64,000 bases of DNA from Pseudomonas sp. Marseille-Q3773. Lineage in GTDB: Bacteria > Pseudomonadota > Gammaproteobacteria > Pseudomonadales > Pseudomonadaceae. Where the stretch lies: positions 4,340,001 through 4,404,000 of the forward strand of contig NZ_OU745390.1 of assembly GCF_916618955.1 (NCBI RefSeq), in the 5' to 3' direction. Shown here piece after piece: positions 7,762 through 16,592 of the stretch (position 1 is the stretch's first letter; each line of letters starts with the position of its first letter). Both the position numbers and the translations under genes were made by a program. The notes beneath the pieces are model-generated. The model was given only the letters and a program-made list of their open reading frames with translations. It did no database searches and was not told the DNA's origin.

Positions 7762-8694
7762 TTATTTTTCGGGGCTTTGGCTGACTTTCGAGTCAACCGC
7801 TGCAGCCCCCTCGAGTTTGCGCCACAGCAGCCTTACGTTGGCCTTGCGTACCAGGGCGCAGCGATACAGGCGGATTTCCAGCGGCACATGCCACTGGCTG
7901 CCGCCGCAGATTGCCAGCTCACCCCGTTCGAGCTCGCCACGCATCGACAGGCGCGGTACCCAGGCGATGCCCATGCCCTCCAGCGCCATGCTCTTCAGGC
8001 TGTCGGCCATGGCGGTTTCATAGACGGTGGTATAACGCAGGTTGCGCTGGCGCAGCAGCAAGTTCACCGAGCGGCCGAGGAACGCGCCGGCGGTATAGGC
8101 CAGTAGCGGTACGCTGCCCTCGCCTTCAAGATCGAACAAAGGCTTGCCGTCGACATCCACGGCGCACACCGGCAGCATTTCAGTGGTGCCCATGTGCAGC
8201 GATGGGAAGATTTCGGCATCCATCTGCAGGGCCGCATCCGGGTCATAGAAAGCCAGCATCAGGTCGCAGCCGCCTTCGCGCAAGGCATGCACGGCATCGC
8301 CGACGTTGGTCGCGACCAGGCGGGTGGCGATGTTCAGGCCGTCGTTGCGCAGCTGCGCCACCCAACGCGGGAAGAAGCCCGAGGCCAGGGAGTGCGCAGC
8401 GGCTACCTGCACCACCTCGCCCTGGCCACCCTCAAGATGATGCAAATGGCGGAGGATTTCGCTCAACTGGTCGACAACCGTTCGTGCCGTAACCAGAAAC
8501 AGCTGGCCGGCCTCGGTCAATTCTATCGGCGTGCGGGAACGGTTCACCAGTTGCAAGCCCAACGCCGCTTCCAGGCTGCGGATGCGCCGGCTGAATGCCG
8601 GTTGGGTGACGAAGCGCCGTTCTGCCGCCTGGGAAAAACTGCGGGTAGCCGCCAGCGCGCTGAAGTCTTCCAGCCATTTGCTTTCCAGGTTCAC
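7762..8694 (-). CDS. LysR-family regulator divergent from aspA
   Basis: 310-residue transcription factor: an N-terminal winged HTH (LEDFSALAATRSFSQAAERRFVTQ..., about residues 7-65) and a C-terminal periplasmic-binding-like effector domain (about 95-300). I choose a GTG start at 8694 because AGGAG lies 9 nt upstream; two upstream ATGs overlap or precede that site. It is transcribed divergently from aspA across 182 bp with an inverted repeat, so it probably regulates aspA and itself. The effector is unknown; an aspartate or fumarate-related signal is only inference. Confidence 0.85.
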   Translation of the reverse strand: MNLESKWLEDFSALAATRSFSQAAERRFVTQPAFSRRIRSLEAALGLQLVNRSRTPIELTEAGQLFLVTARTVVDQLSEILRHLHHLEGGQGEVVQVAAAHSLASGFFPRWVAQLRNDGLNIATRLVATNVGDAVHALREGGCDLMLAFYDPDAALQMDAEIFPSLHMGTTEMLPVCAVDVDGKPLFDLEGEGSVPLLAYTAGAFLGRSVNLLLRQRNLRYTTVYETAMADSLKSMALEGMGIAWVPRLSMRGELERGELAICGGSQWHVPLEIRLYRCALVRKANVRLLWRKLEGAAAVDSKVSQSPEK

Positions 8695-8761
8695 GAAGCA
8701 CATCTCCTGGCATGCACCAAAATGGAACACGCTCGAATATCAATTGGCGTCACATGAAACA

Positions 8762-8780
8762 CTATGCCGTTTATGCATAG
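8762..8780. promoter_or_regulatory. Candidate LysR operator in the aspA divergent region
   Basis: Inverted repeat CTATGC-N7-GCATAG in the spacer between the LysR gene and aspA. Its size and the T/A-rich arms fit a LysR-type recognition site. No binding data are implied. Confidence 0.4.
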
Positions 8781-8876
8781 GTTAGCGTGCAACAGCATTT
8801 GCCGCAAAATCGCCTTCAGGCCTAGGATTGGCGCCATTCCGGCATGTGCCGGGTCAAAATCGAGATGATATCCATC

Positions 8877-10301
8877 ATGTCCTCCGCTGCATCGTTCCGC
8901 GTCGAAAAAGATCTGCTTGGTACCCTTGAAGTTCCTGCCGATGCCTACTACGGCATCCAGACCCTGCGCGCTGCCAACAACTTCCACCTCTCCGGTGTTC
9001 CGCTGTCGCACTACCCGAAGCTGGTCGTGGCCCTGGCCATGGTCAAGCAGGCCGCTGCCGACGCCAACCGTGAGCTGGGTCACCTGAGCGATGCCAAGCA
9101 TGCTGCCATCACCGCAGCCTGCGCCCGCCTGATCAAAGGCGACTACCACGACCAGTTCGTGGTCGACATGATCCAGGGTGGTGCCGGTACTTCCACCAAC
9201 ATGAACGCGAACGAAGTCATTGCCAACGTCGCGCTGGAGGCCATGGGCCACCAGAAAGGTGAGTACCAGTACCTGCACCCGAACAACGACGTGAACATGG
9301 CGCAGTCGACCAACGACGCCTACCCGACGGCCATCCGTCTGGGCCTGCTGCTGGGTCACGACGCGCTGCTGGCCAGCCTCGACAGCCTGATCCAGGCCTT
9401 CGCCGCCAAGGGTAAAGAGTTCGACCACGTACTGAAGATGGGCCGTACCCAGCTGCAGGACGCCGTGCCGATGACCCTGGGCCAGGAATTCCGCGCCTTC
9501 GCCACCACCATGACCGAAGACCTGCAGCGCCTGCGCTCGCTGGCTCCGGAACTGCTGACCGAAATCAACCTGGGCGGTACCGCCATCGGCACCGGCATCA
9601 ACGCCGACCCGGGCTACCAGGCCCTGGCCGTACAGCGCCTGGCTGCCATCAGCGGCCAACCCCTGGTGCCGGCTGCCGACCTGATCGAAGCCACCTCCGA
9701 CATGGGCGCCTTCGTGCTGTTCTCCGGCATGCTCAAGCGTACCGCCGTCAAGCTGTCGAAGATCTGCAACGACCTGCGCCTGCTGTCCAGCGGCCCGCGC
9801 ACCGGCATCAATGAGATCAACCTGCCGGCGCGTCAGCCAGGCAGCTCGATCATGCCAGGCAAGGTCAACCCGGTTATTCCGGAAGCGGTCAACCAGGTGG
9901 CCTTCGCCATCATGGGCAACGACCTGGCCCTGACCGTCGCCGCTGAAGGTGGCCAGCTGCAGCTGAACGTGATGGAACCGCTGATCGCCTACAAGATCTT
10001 CGACTCGATCCGCCTGCTCCAGCGCGCCATGGACATGCTGCGCGAGCACTGCATTGTCGGCATCACTGCCAACGAACAGCGCTGCCGTGAACTGGTCGAA
10101 CACTCGATCGGCCTGGTCACCGCCCTGAACCCGTACATCGGCTACGAAAACGCCACCCGTATCGCCCGCGTTGCCCTGGAAACCGGCCGCGGCGTGCTGG
10201 AACTGGTGCGCGAGGAGAAGCTGCTGGACGACGCGATGCTCGACGACATCCTGCGCCCGGAAAACATGATCGCTCCCCGTCTGGTTCCGCTGAAGGCGTA
10301 A
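8877..10301 (+). CDS. aspA: Aspartate ammonia-lyase
   Basis: Cytoplasmic enzyme that deaminates L-aspartate to fumarate and ammonia. The 474-residue product has the fumarase/aspartase fold with TSTNMNANEV, the HPNNDVNMAQSTND block and the superfamily signature GSSIMPGKVNP whose Ser is the catalytic base. Length and the NNDVNMAQSTNDAYPTA wording fit aspartase or class II fumarase; aspartase is preferred because of overall similarity to pseudomonad AspA (MSSAASFRVEKDLLG start). An in-frame ATG 12 bp upstream also exists. A strong terminator follows. Confidence 0.9.
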   Translation: MSSAASFRVEKDLLGTLEVPADAYYGIQTLRAANNFHLSGVPLSHYPKLVVALAMVKQAAADANRELGHLSDAKHAAITAACARLIKGDYHDQFVVDMIQGGAGTSTNMNANEVIANVALEAMGHQKGEYQYLHPNNDVNMAQSTNDAYPTAIRLGLLLGHDALLASLDSLIQAFAAKGKEFDHVLKMGRTQLQDAVPMTLGQEFRAFATTMTEDLQRLRSLAPELLTEINLGGTAIGTGINADPGYQALAVQRLAAISGQPLVPAADLIEATSDMGAFVLFSGMLKRTAVKLSKICNDLRLLSSGPRTGINEINLPARQPGSSIMPGKVNPVIPEAVNQVAFAIMGNDLALTVAAEGGQLQLNVMEPLIAYKIFDSIRLLQRAMDMLREHCIVGITANEQRCRELVEHSIGLVTALNPYIGYENATRIARVALETGRGVLELVREEKLLDDAMLDDILRPENMIAPRLVPLKA

Positions 10302-10359
10302 CCAGGCCGCTGTAAACAGTCTCACCAGGTCGAGGGACTAGACACCTCTCAACCTTTAC

Positions 10360-10394
10360 AAGGCCCGAGCCTATGCTTCGGGCCTTTTTTTTTG
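10360..10394 (+). terminator. Terminator of aspA
   Basis: 9-bp stem AAGGCCCGA/TCGGGCCTT with a 9-nt loop, followed by an uninterrupted run of nine or so T on the plus strand. Classic rho-independent terminator. Confidence 0.92.
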
Positions 10395-10483
10395 CCTGCG
10401 GATCCCGGGTTCCTGCGCAGCCCTCGGGAGATCGGCACACAACTTGCTCCAGAATGCATCCCAGGCCAACGGGATTACCCAGC

Positions 10484-11476
10484 ATGCTGCACAGCCACCT
10501 GACTACCCTCAACGCGGTTTCGCTGATCCTCAACGTCTTCCAGGCAGACGGTTGCGAGGCGTCGGCGCTGTTGGCCGGCAGCGGTATCGGCCCGGCAGAC
10601 CTGGGGCATGCCGATGCGCGCATCACCACCCAGCAGGAACTGCAGGTCTGCGCCAACGCCGTCGCCCGGCGCGAGGACATCGGCCTGGAACTGGGCCGGC
10701 GCATGCATGTGTCGTGCTACGGCATGCTCGGTTACGCCCTGCTCTCCAGTGCCACTTTGGGTGACGCCTTGCGCCTGGCGTTGCAGTATCCGGCACTGCT
10801 GGGAACAGTCTTCAAGCTGCGTTTGCTCGACGACGGCCAGCGGGTCTGGTTCAGCGCCAGCGAGTGCCATGACAGCCCGGCACTGACCGCCTTCAATGCC
10901 GAGTTCTGCCTGGTATCGTTGAAAGTCATTTGCGACGACCTGCTCGGACGTCCACTGCCGCTGCTAGGCGCCCGCTTCGAACACCCTCGGCCCAGCTACC
11001 ACACGCTCTATGCCGGTGCATTCCAGTGCCCGGTCGGCTTCGACGCCGAGGACAATGCCTTTGCTTTCGAACGCCGCTGGCTGGACATGCCGCTGCCGCT
11101 GGCAGACCCGATCACCCACAAGGCCATGAGCGAACGCTGCCGGCGCCTGAACCTGGAGTTCACTGGCCGCCAGGCCTGGCTGGGGCGGATTCGCCAGCTG
11201 CTGGCACAGCAACTGGACGCAGCACCCGGGCTGGAGGGCCTGGCGCGGCAGATGAACTGTTCATCGCGTACCCTGCGTCGGCATTTGCAAGCCTTGGGCA
11301 GCAGTTATCAACAACTGCTGGATGAGCTGAGGTTCGAGCGGGCCAAGCAGCTGCTGGCTGACGAGCAAATGCCGATCTACCGGATTGCCGAGGCGCTGGG
11401 GTTCAGCGAAACCGCCAGCTTCCGGCATGCCTTCCAACGCTGGAGTGGCGTCGCACCCAGCCATTTTCGCGGTTGA
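10484..11476 (+). CDS. AraC-family transcriptional regulator
   Basis: 330 residues: an N-terminal dimerisation/ligand domain of the OruR/ArgR-like kind (about 15-200) and a C-terminal double HTH (LEGLARQMNCSSRTLRRHLQALG then YRIAEALGFSETASFRHAFQRWSG, about 250-328). I use the ATG at 10484 with a weak GGGAT site; an earlier ATG at 10454 lacks one. The acetylpolyamine deacetylase gene lies 165 bp downstream on the same strand, so polyamine-responsive control of that gene pair is a reasonable guess, not shown. Confidence 0.85.
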   Translation: MLHSHLTTLNAVSLILNVFQADGCEASALLAGSGIGPADLGHADARITTQQELQVCANAVARREDIGLELGRRMHVSCYGMLGYALLSSATLGDALRLALQYPALLGTVFKLRLLDDGQRVWFSASECHDSPALTAFNAEFCLVSLKVICDDLLGRPLPLLGARFEHPRPSYHTLYAGAFQCPVGFDAEDNAFAFERRWLDMPLPLADPITHKAMSERCRRLNLEFTGRQAWLGRIRQLLAQQLDAAPGLEGLARQMNCSSRTLRRHLQALGSSYQQLLDELRFERAKQLLADEQMPIYRIAEALGFSETASFRHAFQRWSGVAPSHFRG

Positions 11477-11641
11477 CCTGCAGCGGTTTGTTCGAGGGGC
11501 GGGCCCACGAACGAACCCGCACAAACAAAGCCTGGCCAACCACCTTGGCCACATCGATCCCCTTTTGGCCGTTTGTGTCGTTCTCCCCACTGGCTTACAC
11601 CTTGAAAATGGACCTACGCCAGTGTCCAAGGGAGAACAACA

Positions 11642-12685
11642 ATGCTGACGATCTATTCCGATGACCACCGCCTGCACCATGGCCGCTGCGAGCTGATAGA
11701 CGGCAAGCTGATGCCCTGCTTCGAAATGCCGTCGCGCGCCGACCACGTGCTCGAGCAGGTTAGAAAGCGCAACCTTGGCGACATCCAGAGCCCTACCGAC
11801 TTCGGCCGCGCGCCACTGCTGCGCATCCACAGCGCCGCCTACCTGGACTTCTTCGAAGGCGCCTGGGCGCGCTGGGCGGCTCTGGGCCAGGAAGGTGACT
11901 TGCTGCCGTTTACCTGGCCTGCCCGCACCCTGCGCCAGAAAAAGCCCAGCGGCCTGCACGGTGAGCTGGGCTACTACAGCTTCGATGCCGGGGCACCGAT
12001 AACCGCCGGTACCTGGCAGGCCGCCTACAGCGCCGCCCAGGTGGCCCTCACCGCCCAGGCCGCCATCCAGCAGGGTGCCCATTCGGCCTTTGCCCTGTGC
12101 CGCCCGCCAGGGCACCACGCCGCCGGCGAAGTCATGGGCGGTTATTGCTACCTGAACAACGCCGCCATCGCCGCCCAGGCATTCCTCGACCAGGGACGAC
12201 ACAAGGTCGCCATCCTTGACGTCGACTACCACCATGGCAATGGCACCCAAGACATTTTCTACCACCGCGAGGACGTGTTCTTCGCGTCGATCCATGGCGA
12301 CCCGCAGGACGAATTCCCGTTCTTCCTCGGTTATGCCGACGAAACCGGCGAGGGTGCCGGTGAGGGCTGCAACATCAACTATCCACTGCCCGCCGGCAGC
12401 GACTGGGCTGCCTGGAGCGCTGCCCTGGAGGACGCGTGCCAGCGCATCGCCGCCTATGACGCCGACGTACTGGTGATTTCGCTGGGCGTGGACACCTTCA
12501 AGGATGATCCGATCTCGCAATTCAAGCTGGACAGCCCGGACTACCTGGAGATGGGCAAGCGCATCGCGCAACTCGGCAAGCCGACCCTGTTCGTGATGGA
12601 GGGCGGCTACGCTGTGGAAGAAATCGGTATCAACGCGGTCAATGTGCTGGAAGGCTTCCAGCGCAGCCAAACAGGAGCCCGGTAA
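11642..12685 (+). CDS. aphA: Acetylpolyamine amidohydrolase (histone-deacetylase superfamily)
   Basis: Zn-dependent deacetylase that removes acetyl groups from acetylputrescine or acetylcadaverine, feeding polyamine catabolism. All catalytic residues are present in the 347-residue protein: His158-His159 (RPPGHHAAGE), Zn ligands Asp195 and His197 (DVDYHHGNG), Asp284 (GVDTFKDDP), and Tyr323 in MEGGYAVEE. Ribosome site AAGGGAG. The stop TAA abuts the ATG of the polyamine-binding protein, so translation of the two is coupled. Which of the pseudomonad paralogues (AphA or AphB) it equals cannot be settled here. Confidence 0.93.
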   Translation: MLTIYSDDHRLHHGRCELIDGKLMPCFEMPSRADHVLEQVRKRNLGDIQSPTDFGRAPLLRIHSAAYLDFFEGAWARWAALGQEGDLLPFTWPARTLRQKKPSGLHGELGYYSFDAGAPITAGTWQAAYSAAQVALTAQAAIQQGAHSAFALCRPPGHHAAGEVMGGYCYLNNAAIAAQAFLDQGRHKVAILDVDYHHGNGTQDIFYHREDVFFASIHGDPQDEFPFFLGYADETGEGAGEGCNINYPLPAGSDWAAWSAALEDACQRIAAYDADVLVISLGVDTFKDDPISQFKLDSPDYLEMGKRIAQLGKPTLFVMEGGYAVEEIGINAVNVLEGFQRSQTGAR

Positions 12686-13789
12686 ATGCTTCGACTCAAG
12701 CGTCTGCTCGCCCCGTTCATCGCCGCCACCCTGTTCACCGGCGCCCTGCAGGCCCAGGCCGAACAGCGCACCCTGCGGGTATACAACTGGTTTGACTACA
12801 TTACCCCGCAAACCCTCACCGAGTTCCAGAAGGACAGCGGTGTAAAGCTGATCTACGACATCTTCGACACCAACGAGGCGCTGGAAGCCAAGCTGCTCAC
12901 CGGCAACTCCGGCTATGACGTGGTGGTGCCGTCCAACGTGTTCCTCGCCAAGCAGATCGAAGCCGGGGTGTTCCAGCCACTGGACCGCAGCAAACTGCCG
13001 AACTGGCAACACCTGGACCCGGCCCTGATGAAGCTGATCGAAGCCAACGACCCTGGCAACAAGTTTGCCGTGCCCTACATGTACGGTACCGTGCTGATCG
13101 GCTTCAACCCGGCCAAGGTCAAAGCTGTGCTCGGCGACGACGCGCCGGTCGACAGCTGGGACCTGATCTTCAAGGAAGAGAACATCGCCAAGCTCAAGCA
13201 GTGTGGTGTGGCGCTGCTCGACTCACCGTCGGAAATCCTGCCACTGGCCCTGCAGCACCTGGGCCTGCCGCCTAACAGCGACAAACCGGCCGACTACAAG
13301 CAGGCCGAGGCACTGATGCTGAAAATCCGCCCCTACATCACCTATTTCCACTCCTCGAAATACATGGCGGACATCGCCAACGGTGATATCTGCGTGGCGG
13401 TCGGCTACAGCGGCAGCTTCTCCCAGGCCGCCAACCGCGCCCGCGATGCGAAGAATGGCGTGGAGGTGGATATGCGCCTGCCCAAGGAAGGTGCGCCGAT
13501 CTGGTTCGACATGCTGGCAATTCCGAAGAACGCAGCCAACCCGGAAGATGCGCATGCATTCATCAACTACCTGCTGCGGCCTGAGGTAATTGCACCGATC
13601 AGCGACTTTGTCGGCTACCCGAACCCCAACAAGGATGCCACCGACAAGGTGAACCCGGCGATTCGCAACAACCCCAACCTGTACCCGACCGCGGAGGCGA
13701 TGACCAAGCTGTACACCCTCAAGCCTTTGGCGCGGGATGCCGAGCGGGCACGCACGCGGGCCTGGACGCGGATCAAGTCCGGTACCTGA
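12686..13789 (+). CDS. Polyamine ABC transporter substrate-binding protein (PotF/SpuD-like)
   Basis: 367-residue periplasmic receptor for putrescine-type polyamines. A signal peptide ends at QAQA (about residue 25). The mature start [16 protein letters not shown] is the diagnostic PotF/SpuD sequence (the NWxDY loop contacts ligand), and later [21 protein letters not shown] and WFDML line the pocket. It begins directly after the deacetylase stop codon. No permease or ATPase genes follow, so it must use a transporter encoded elsewhere or act as an extra receptor. The substrate may be an acetylated polyamine, judged from the neighbour only. Confidence 0.9.
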   Translation: MLRLKRLLAPFIAATLFTGALQAQAEQRTLRVYNWFDYITPQTLTEFQKDSGVKLIYDIFDTNEALEAKLLTGNSGYDVVVPSNVFLAKQIEAGVFQPLDRSKLPNWQHLDPALMKLIEANDPGNKFAVPYMYGTVLIGFNPAKVKAVLGDDAPVDSWDLIFKEENIAKLKQCGVALLDSPSEILPLALQHLGLPPNSDKPADYKQAEALMLKIRPYITYFHSSKYMADIANGDICVAVGYSGSFSQAANRARDAKNGVEVDMRLPKEGAPIWFDMLAIPKNAANPEDAHAFINYLLRPEVIAPISDFVGYPNPNKDATDKVNPAIRNNPNLYPTAEAMTKLYTLKPLARDAERARTRAWTRIKSGT

Positions 13790-13794
13790 GTCGC

Positions 13795-13890
13795 CTGCTT
13801 CGCGGGCAAGCCCGCTCCCACCGGTAGAGCGCTGGCCGCAGGAGCGGCGCAGCCCCTTTGGGAGTGGGTTTACCCGCGAAGTGGCCGCCA
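13795..13890. repeat. REP pair in inverted orientation
   Basis: Two copies of the pseudomonad REP sequence (TTCGCGGGCAAGCCCGCTCC at 13799-13818 and GGAGTGGGTTTACCCGCGAA at 13861-13880) face each other between two convergent genes. The right copy runs into the mocR 3' end and supplies its stop codon. Confidence 0.85.
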
Positions 13891-15408
13891 GGCCTTGCGC
13901 AATTTCAGCAAGGCCTCGGCAATCTCACCCTCCGGCACCGCCGCGAAACCAAGCACCAGTCCTGCCCGCTTATCCACAGGCACGGTGCTTTCAGCGAGCC
14001 AGAAATTACTCAGCGGAGTCATCTCCACCCCCACACCTTTAGCCTTGGCTATCAGCTCTTGTTCCAAGACTAAATTATCCACAACCACCTTGACGTGCAG
14101 CCCGGCCGCCACTTCCGGCATGCTGCCCAACCCCGGAATATCCACAGGCCAACCGGCCTTGAGCACGTTGCGTCGGCTCAGGGCCGCCTTGCGCATGCGC
14201 CGGATATGCCGCTGGAAGTGGCCCCGCGCCATGAATTCAGCCATCACGCACTGGCTACTGACTTCCGAGTGCCGCATGGCCAGCGCCCTACCCTGGCTGA
14301 ACGCCTGCGCCAGTGACGGCGGCAGCACCAGGTAGCCAAGGCGCAGTGCCGGAAAGGCGATCTTGCCGAAGGTACCGACGTACAACACCCGCCCGGTCCG
14401 ATCGAGCGAAGCCAGCGGGGCCAAGGGTGCGCCGCTGTAGCGATACTCACCGTCATAGTCGTCTTCGATGATCCAGCCGCCGCTGCGCTCGGCCCAGGCC
14501 AGCAATTCCAGGCGCCGCGCCAGGCTCATGGTCACCCCGGTCGGGTACTGGTGCGCCGGGGTGACGTAGGCGAGCCGGCAATCCGTCAGTTGCCCGAGCC
14601 ACTGGCAGTCCATGCCGTCCTCGTCCACCGGCACACCATGCAACCTGCCACCGGCCAGCGCAAAAGCGTGCCCGGCCGCACGGTAACCGGGGTTTTCCAC
14701 AGCCACGCCATCCCCCGGCTGCAACAGCAACTGTGCACAAAGGCTGATCGCCTGCTGCGCACCACTGGTGATCACAATTTGTTCAGCGGCACAGCTCAGC
14801 CCGCGCGAGCTACGCAGGTACGCGGCGATCAGTTCGCGCAGCAGCGGCTCGCCTGCAGGGTCGCCATAACCCAGCTGCGCAGGATCTGGATTGCGCCAGA
14901 AACCCGCCTGCAGCTTGGCCCAGACGTCGAAAGGGAACAAATCGAAGGCTGGAATACCGAGCCGAAACGCTCGTGGTGCGCCTGTTCTCGGCGGCGGCAA
15001 ATGGTGACTTTCGAGCCGCCGCAACGGTTCGCTGGAACAGGTCTGGCTGTATATATCCTCAGTGTCCTGTACAGAAAATGTGGATAACCCTGTTGATAAG
15101 CTACGGGATAACCCTGTGGACAATTGTGTGGATAGTTTTGGAAGCTGGCTGACATAAGTGCCGTCGCCGACCCGGCTTTCAATGAAGCCCTCGGCATGCA
15201 GCTGATCATAGGCCCGCACCACGCTGTTGCGTGACAGCGCCAGCATGCCAGCCAGGTCGCGAGTAGCGGGCAGCCGCGTGCCGCTACGCAGGCGCCCGTC
15301 CAGAATCCGTCCACGCAATGCCTGGTACAGCTGCTGGCTGAGCCCACGACGTCGGTCCAGCGCGATCCCGGCAGGGTCGAAAGGCAACACAAGGGTCTGC
15401 TCGTTCAT
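13870..15408 (-). CDS. MocR/PdxR-type regulator: GntR HTH fused to aminotransferase domain
   Basis: 512 residues. A GntR winged HTH at about 20-88 (LPATRDLAGMLALSRNSVVRAYDQL) is joined by an LST-repeat linker (92-111) to a fold-type I PLP aminotransferase-like domain (about 145-510) with DDYDGEYR near 316-323 and the PLP-lysine motif GTFGKIAFPALRLGY (Lys349). Such proteins sense PLP or amino compounds. The linker is encoded by a 12-bp tandem repeat of DnaA-box-like units. Further TTATCCACA boxes occur at 13970 and 14075. The gene is divergent from a PaiB-like gene, its likely target. Its stop codon lies in a REP element. Confidence 0.9.
   Translation of the reverse strand: MNEQTLVLPFDPAGIALDRRRGLSQQLYQALRGRILDGRLRSGTRLPATRDLAGMLALSRNSVVRAYDQLHAEGFIESRVGDGTYVSQLPKLSTQLSTGLSRSLSTGLSTFSVQDTEDIYSQTCSSEPLRRLESHHLPPPRTGAPRAFRLGIPAFDLFPFDVWAKLQAGFWRNPDPAQLGYGDPAGEPLLRELIAAYLRSSRGLSCAAEQIVITSGAQQAISLCAQLLLQPGDGVAVENPGYRAAGHAFALAGGRLHGVPVDEDGMDCQWLGQLTDCRLAYVTPAHQYPTGVTMSLARRLELLAWAERSGGWIIEDDYDGEYRYSGAPLAPLASLDRTGRVLYVGTFGKIAFPALRLGYLVLPPSLAQAFSQGRALAMRHSEVSSQCVMAEFMARGHFQRHIRRMRKAALSRRNVLKAGWPVDIPGLGSMPEVAAGLHVKVVVDNLVLEQELIAKAKGVGVEMTPLSNFWLAESTVPVDKRAGLVLGFAAVPEGEIAEALLKLRKAWRPLRG
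15079..15138 (-). repeat. Five 12-bp tandem units resembling DnaA boxes, inside the mocR gene
   Basis: On the plus strand, units start at 15079, 15091, 15103, 15115 and 15127: TGTGGATAACCC, TGTTGATAAGCT, ACGGGATAACCC, TGTGGACAATTG, TGTGGATAGTTT. The first contains a perfect DnaA box; the second, fourth and fifth differ from it at one base; the third is weaker. In the gene's frame they encode LSTG, LSRS and LSTQ type tetrapeptides and use the rare leucine codon TTA three times. Confidence 0.85.
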
Positions 15409-15497
15409 GGCATTGGACCTATAAAAACAGCAGTCAATGGCTCTTACCCGGAACCAATAGCCTGCCTAGGATGGAGCCATTGCACAAGGAACCCGGC

Positions 15498-16127
15498 ATG
15501 TACAACAGCAAACCCCACCAGGAACACGACCTCGGTCGCCTGCATCAGCACATGTACGAGACCCGCCTGGCCATGCTGGTCAGCCACGGTGAGCAAGGCC
15601 TGCTGGCGACCCACCTGCCGGTACTGATCGATACCAGCGAAGGCGAGCTCGGCACCGTCTATGCCCACCTGGCCCGGGCCAACCAGCAATGGCAGGACCT
15701 GGCGCAAGGTGCCGAGGCCCTGCTGGTGTTTCCCGGCACCGACGCCTATGTCAGCCCCAGCTATTATCCGAGCAAAGCTGACAATCCGAGGGTGGTGCCA
15801 ACCTGGAACTACCTGGCCGTGCATGCCTATGGCACCGCCGAAGTGCTCCATGATCGCTCCGCGCTGCTGGCTATCGTCAGCCGCCTGACCGAACGTCACG
15901 AACACGGCCGCAGCGAACCGTGGAAAGTCTCTGACGCCCCGGCAGACTATATCGACGGCATGCTCCGTGCCATTGTCGGCATCCGCTTGCCCATCGCTCG
16001 TCTGCAAGGCGCACGCAAGCTCAGCCAGAACCGCTCGGGGCAAGACATTGCCGGGGTGCGTGAAGGCCTGAGCGCCAGCCCTGATTACCTGGATAACCAA
16101 CTCGCGGCGCACATGCGCCAACTCTGA
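15498..16127 (+). CDS. PaiB-like FMN-binding (split-barrel) protein
   Basis: 209-residue member of the PaiB family (FMN-binding negative transcriptional regulator in older naming). Visible features: MYNSKPH start, THLPVLIDTSEGELGTVYAHLARANQQW, the FMN-contacting PGTDAYVSPSYYPSK, and the C-terminal KLSQNRSGQDIAGV block. The ATG at 15498 has AAGGAA 9 nt upstream. PaiB acts with the acetyltransferase PaiA in Bacillus; here a GNAT gene follows after 11 bp, which suggests a comparable pair. Divergent from the MocR-type gene. Confidence 0.88.
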   Translation: MYNSKPHQEHDLGRLHQHMYETRLAMLVSHGEQGLLATHLPVLIDTSEGELGTVYAHLARANQQWQDLAQGAEALLVFPGTDAYVSPSYYPSKADNPRVVPTWNYLAVHAYGTAEVLHDRSALLAIVSRLTERHEHGRSEPWKVSDAPADYIDGMLRAIVGIRLPIARLQGARKLSQNRSGQDIAGVREGLSASPDYLDNQLAAHMRQL

Positions 16128-16138
16128 AGGAATAGCCC

Positions 16139-16585
16139 ATGTCCAGCGTCACCCTGCGTCCTGTAACTGCCCAGGACCATGCTGCCTGGCTTGCCTTGTG
16201 GCAGGCCTATTTGCACTTCTATGAAACGGAACTGGCCGATGAGGTCAGCCTCAGTACCTGGCAACGCCTGCTCGACCCGAACGAACCGACGTGTTCAGCG
16301 CTGGCCTGGGTCGATGGCGAGGCGGTGGGCATGGTCAACTACATCTACCATCGCACCAACTGGAGCGTCGCCAACGCCTGCTACCTGCAGGACCTGTACG
16401 TGGGCAGCACGCAACGCGGCCTGGGCATCGGTCGCCAGCTGATCGAACACGTCTACGCAGCAGCCAAGGCCGCCGGCTGCAGCAAGGTGCACTGGCTGAC
16501 CCACGAGACCAACGCCACCGCCATCAGCCTGTACCAGCAGGTTGCCGAGCGATCCGGCTTCATCCAGTTCCGCAAAGGGTTGTAG
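16139..16585 (+). CDS. GNAT-family N-acetyltransferase
   Basis: 148-residue single-domain acetyltransferase. The acetyl-CoA loop is QRGLGIGRQLIEHVYAAAK (about 98-116), preceded by the LQDLYV strand and followed by HWLTHETNATAISLYQQVAER, a typical motif B. Ribosome site GAAGGAA. It lies between the PaiB-like gene (11 bp before) and a second GNAT gene that starts 7 bp after its stop, so the three form one operon. The substrate is unknown; a small amine or amino acid is plausible from the MocR/PaiB context. Confidence 0.88.
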   Translation: MSSVTLRPVTAQDHAAWLALWQAYLHFYETELADEVSLSTWQRLLDPNEPTCSALAWVDGEAVGMVNYIYHRTNWSVANACYLQDLYVGSTQRGLGIGRQLIEHVYAAAKAAGCSKVHWLTHETNATAISLYQQVAERSGFIQFRKGL

Positions 16586-16592
16586 GCCAGCC

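Noticed and set aside
8691..10325. 544-codon minus-strand frame opposite aspA
   Set aside because: Mirror of aspA codon bias; no start signal.
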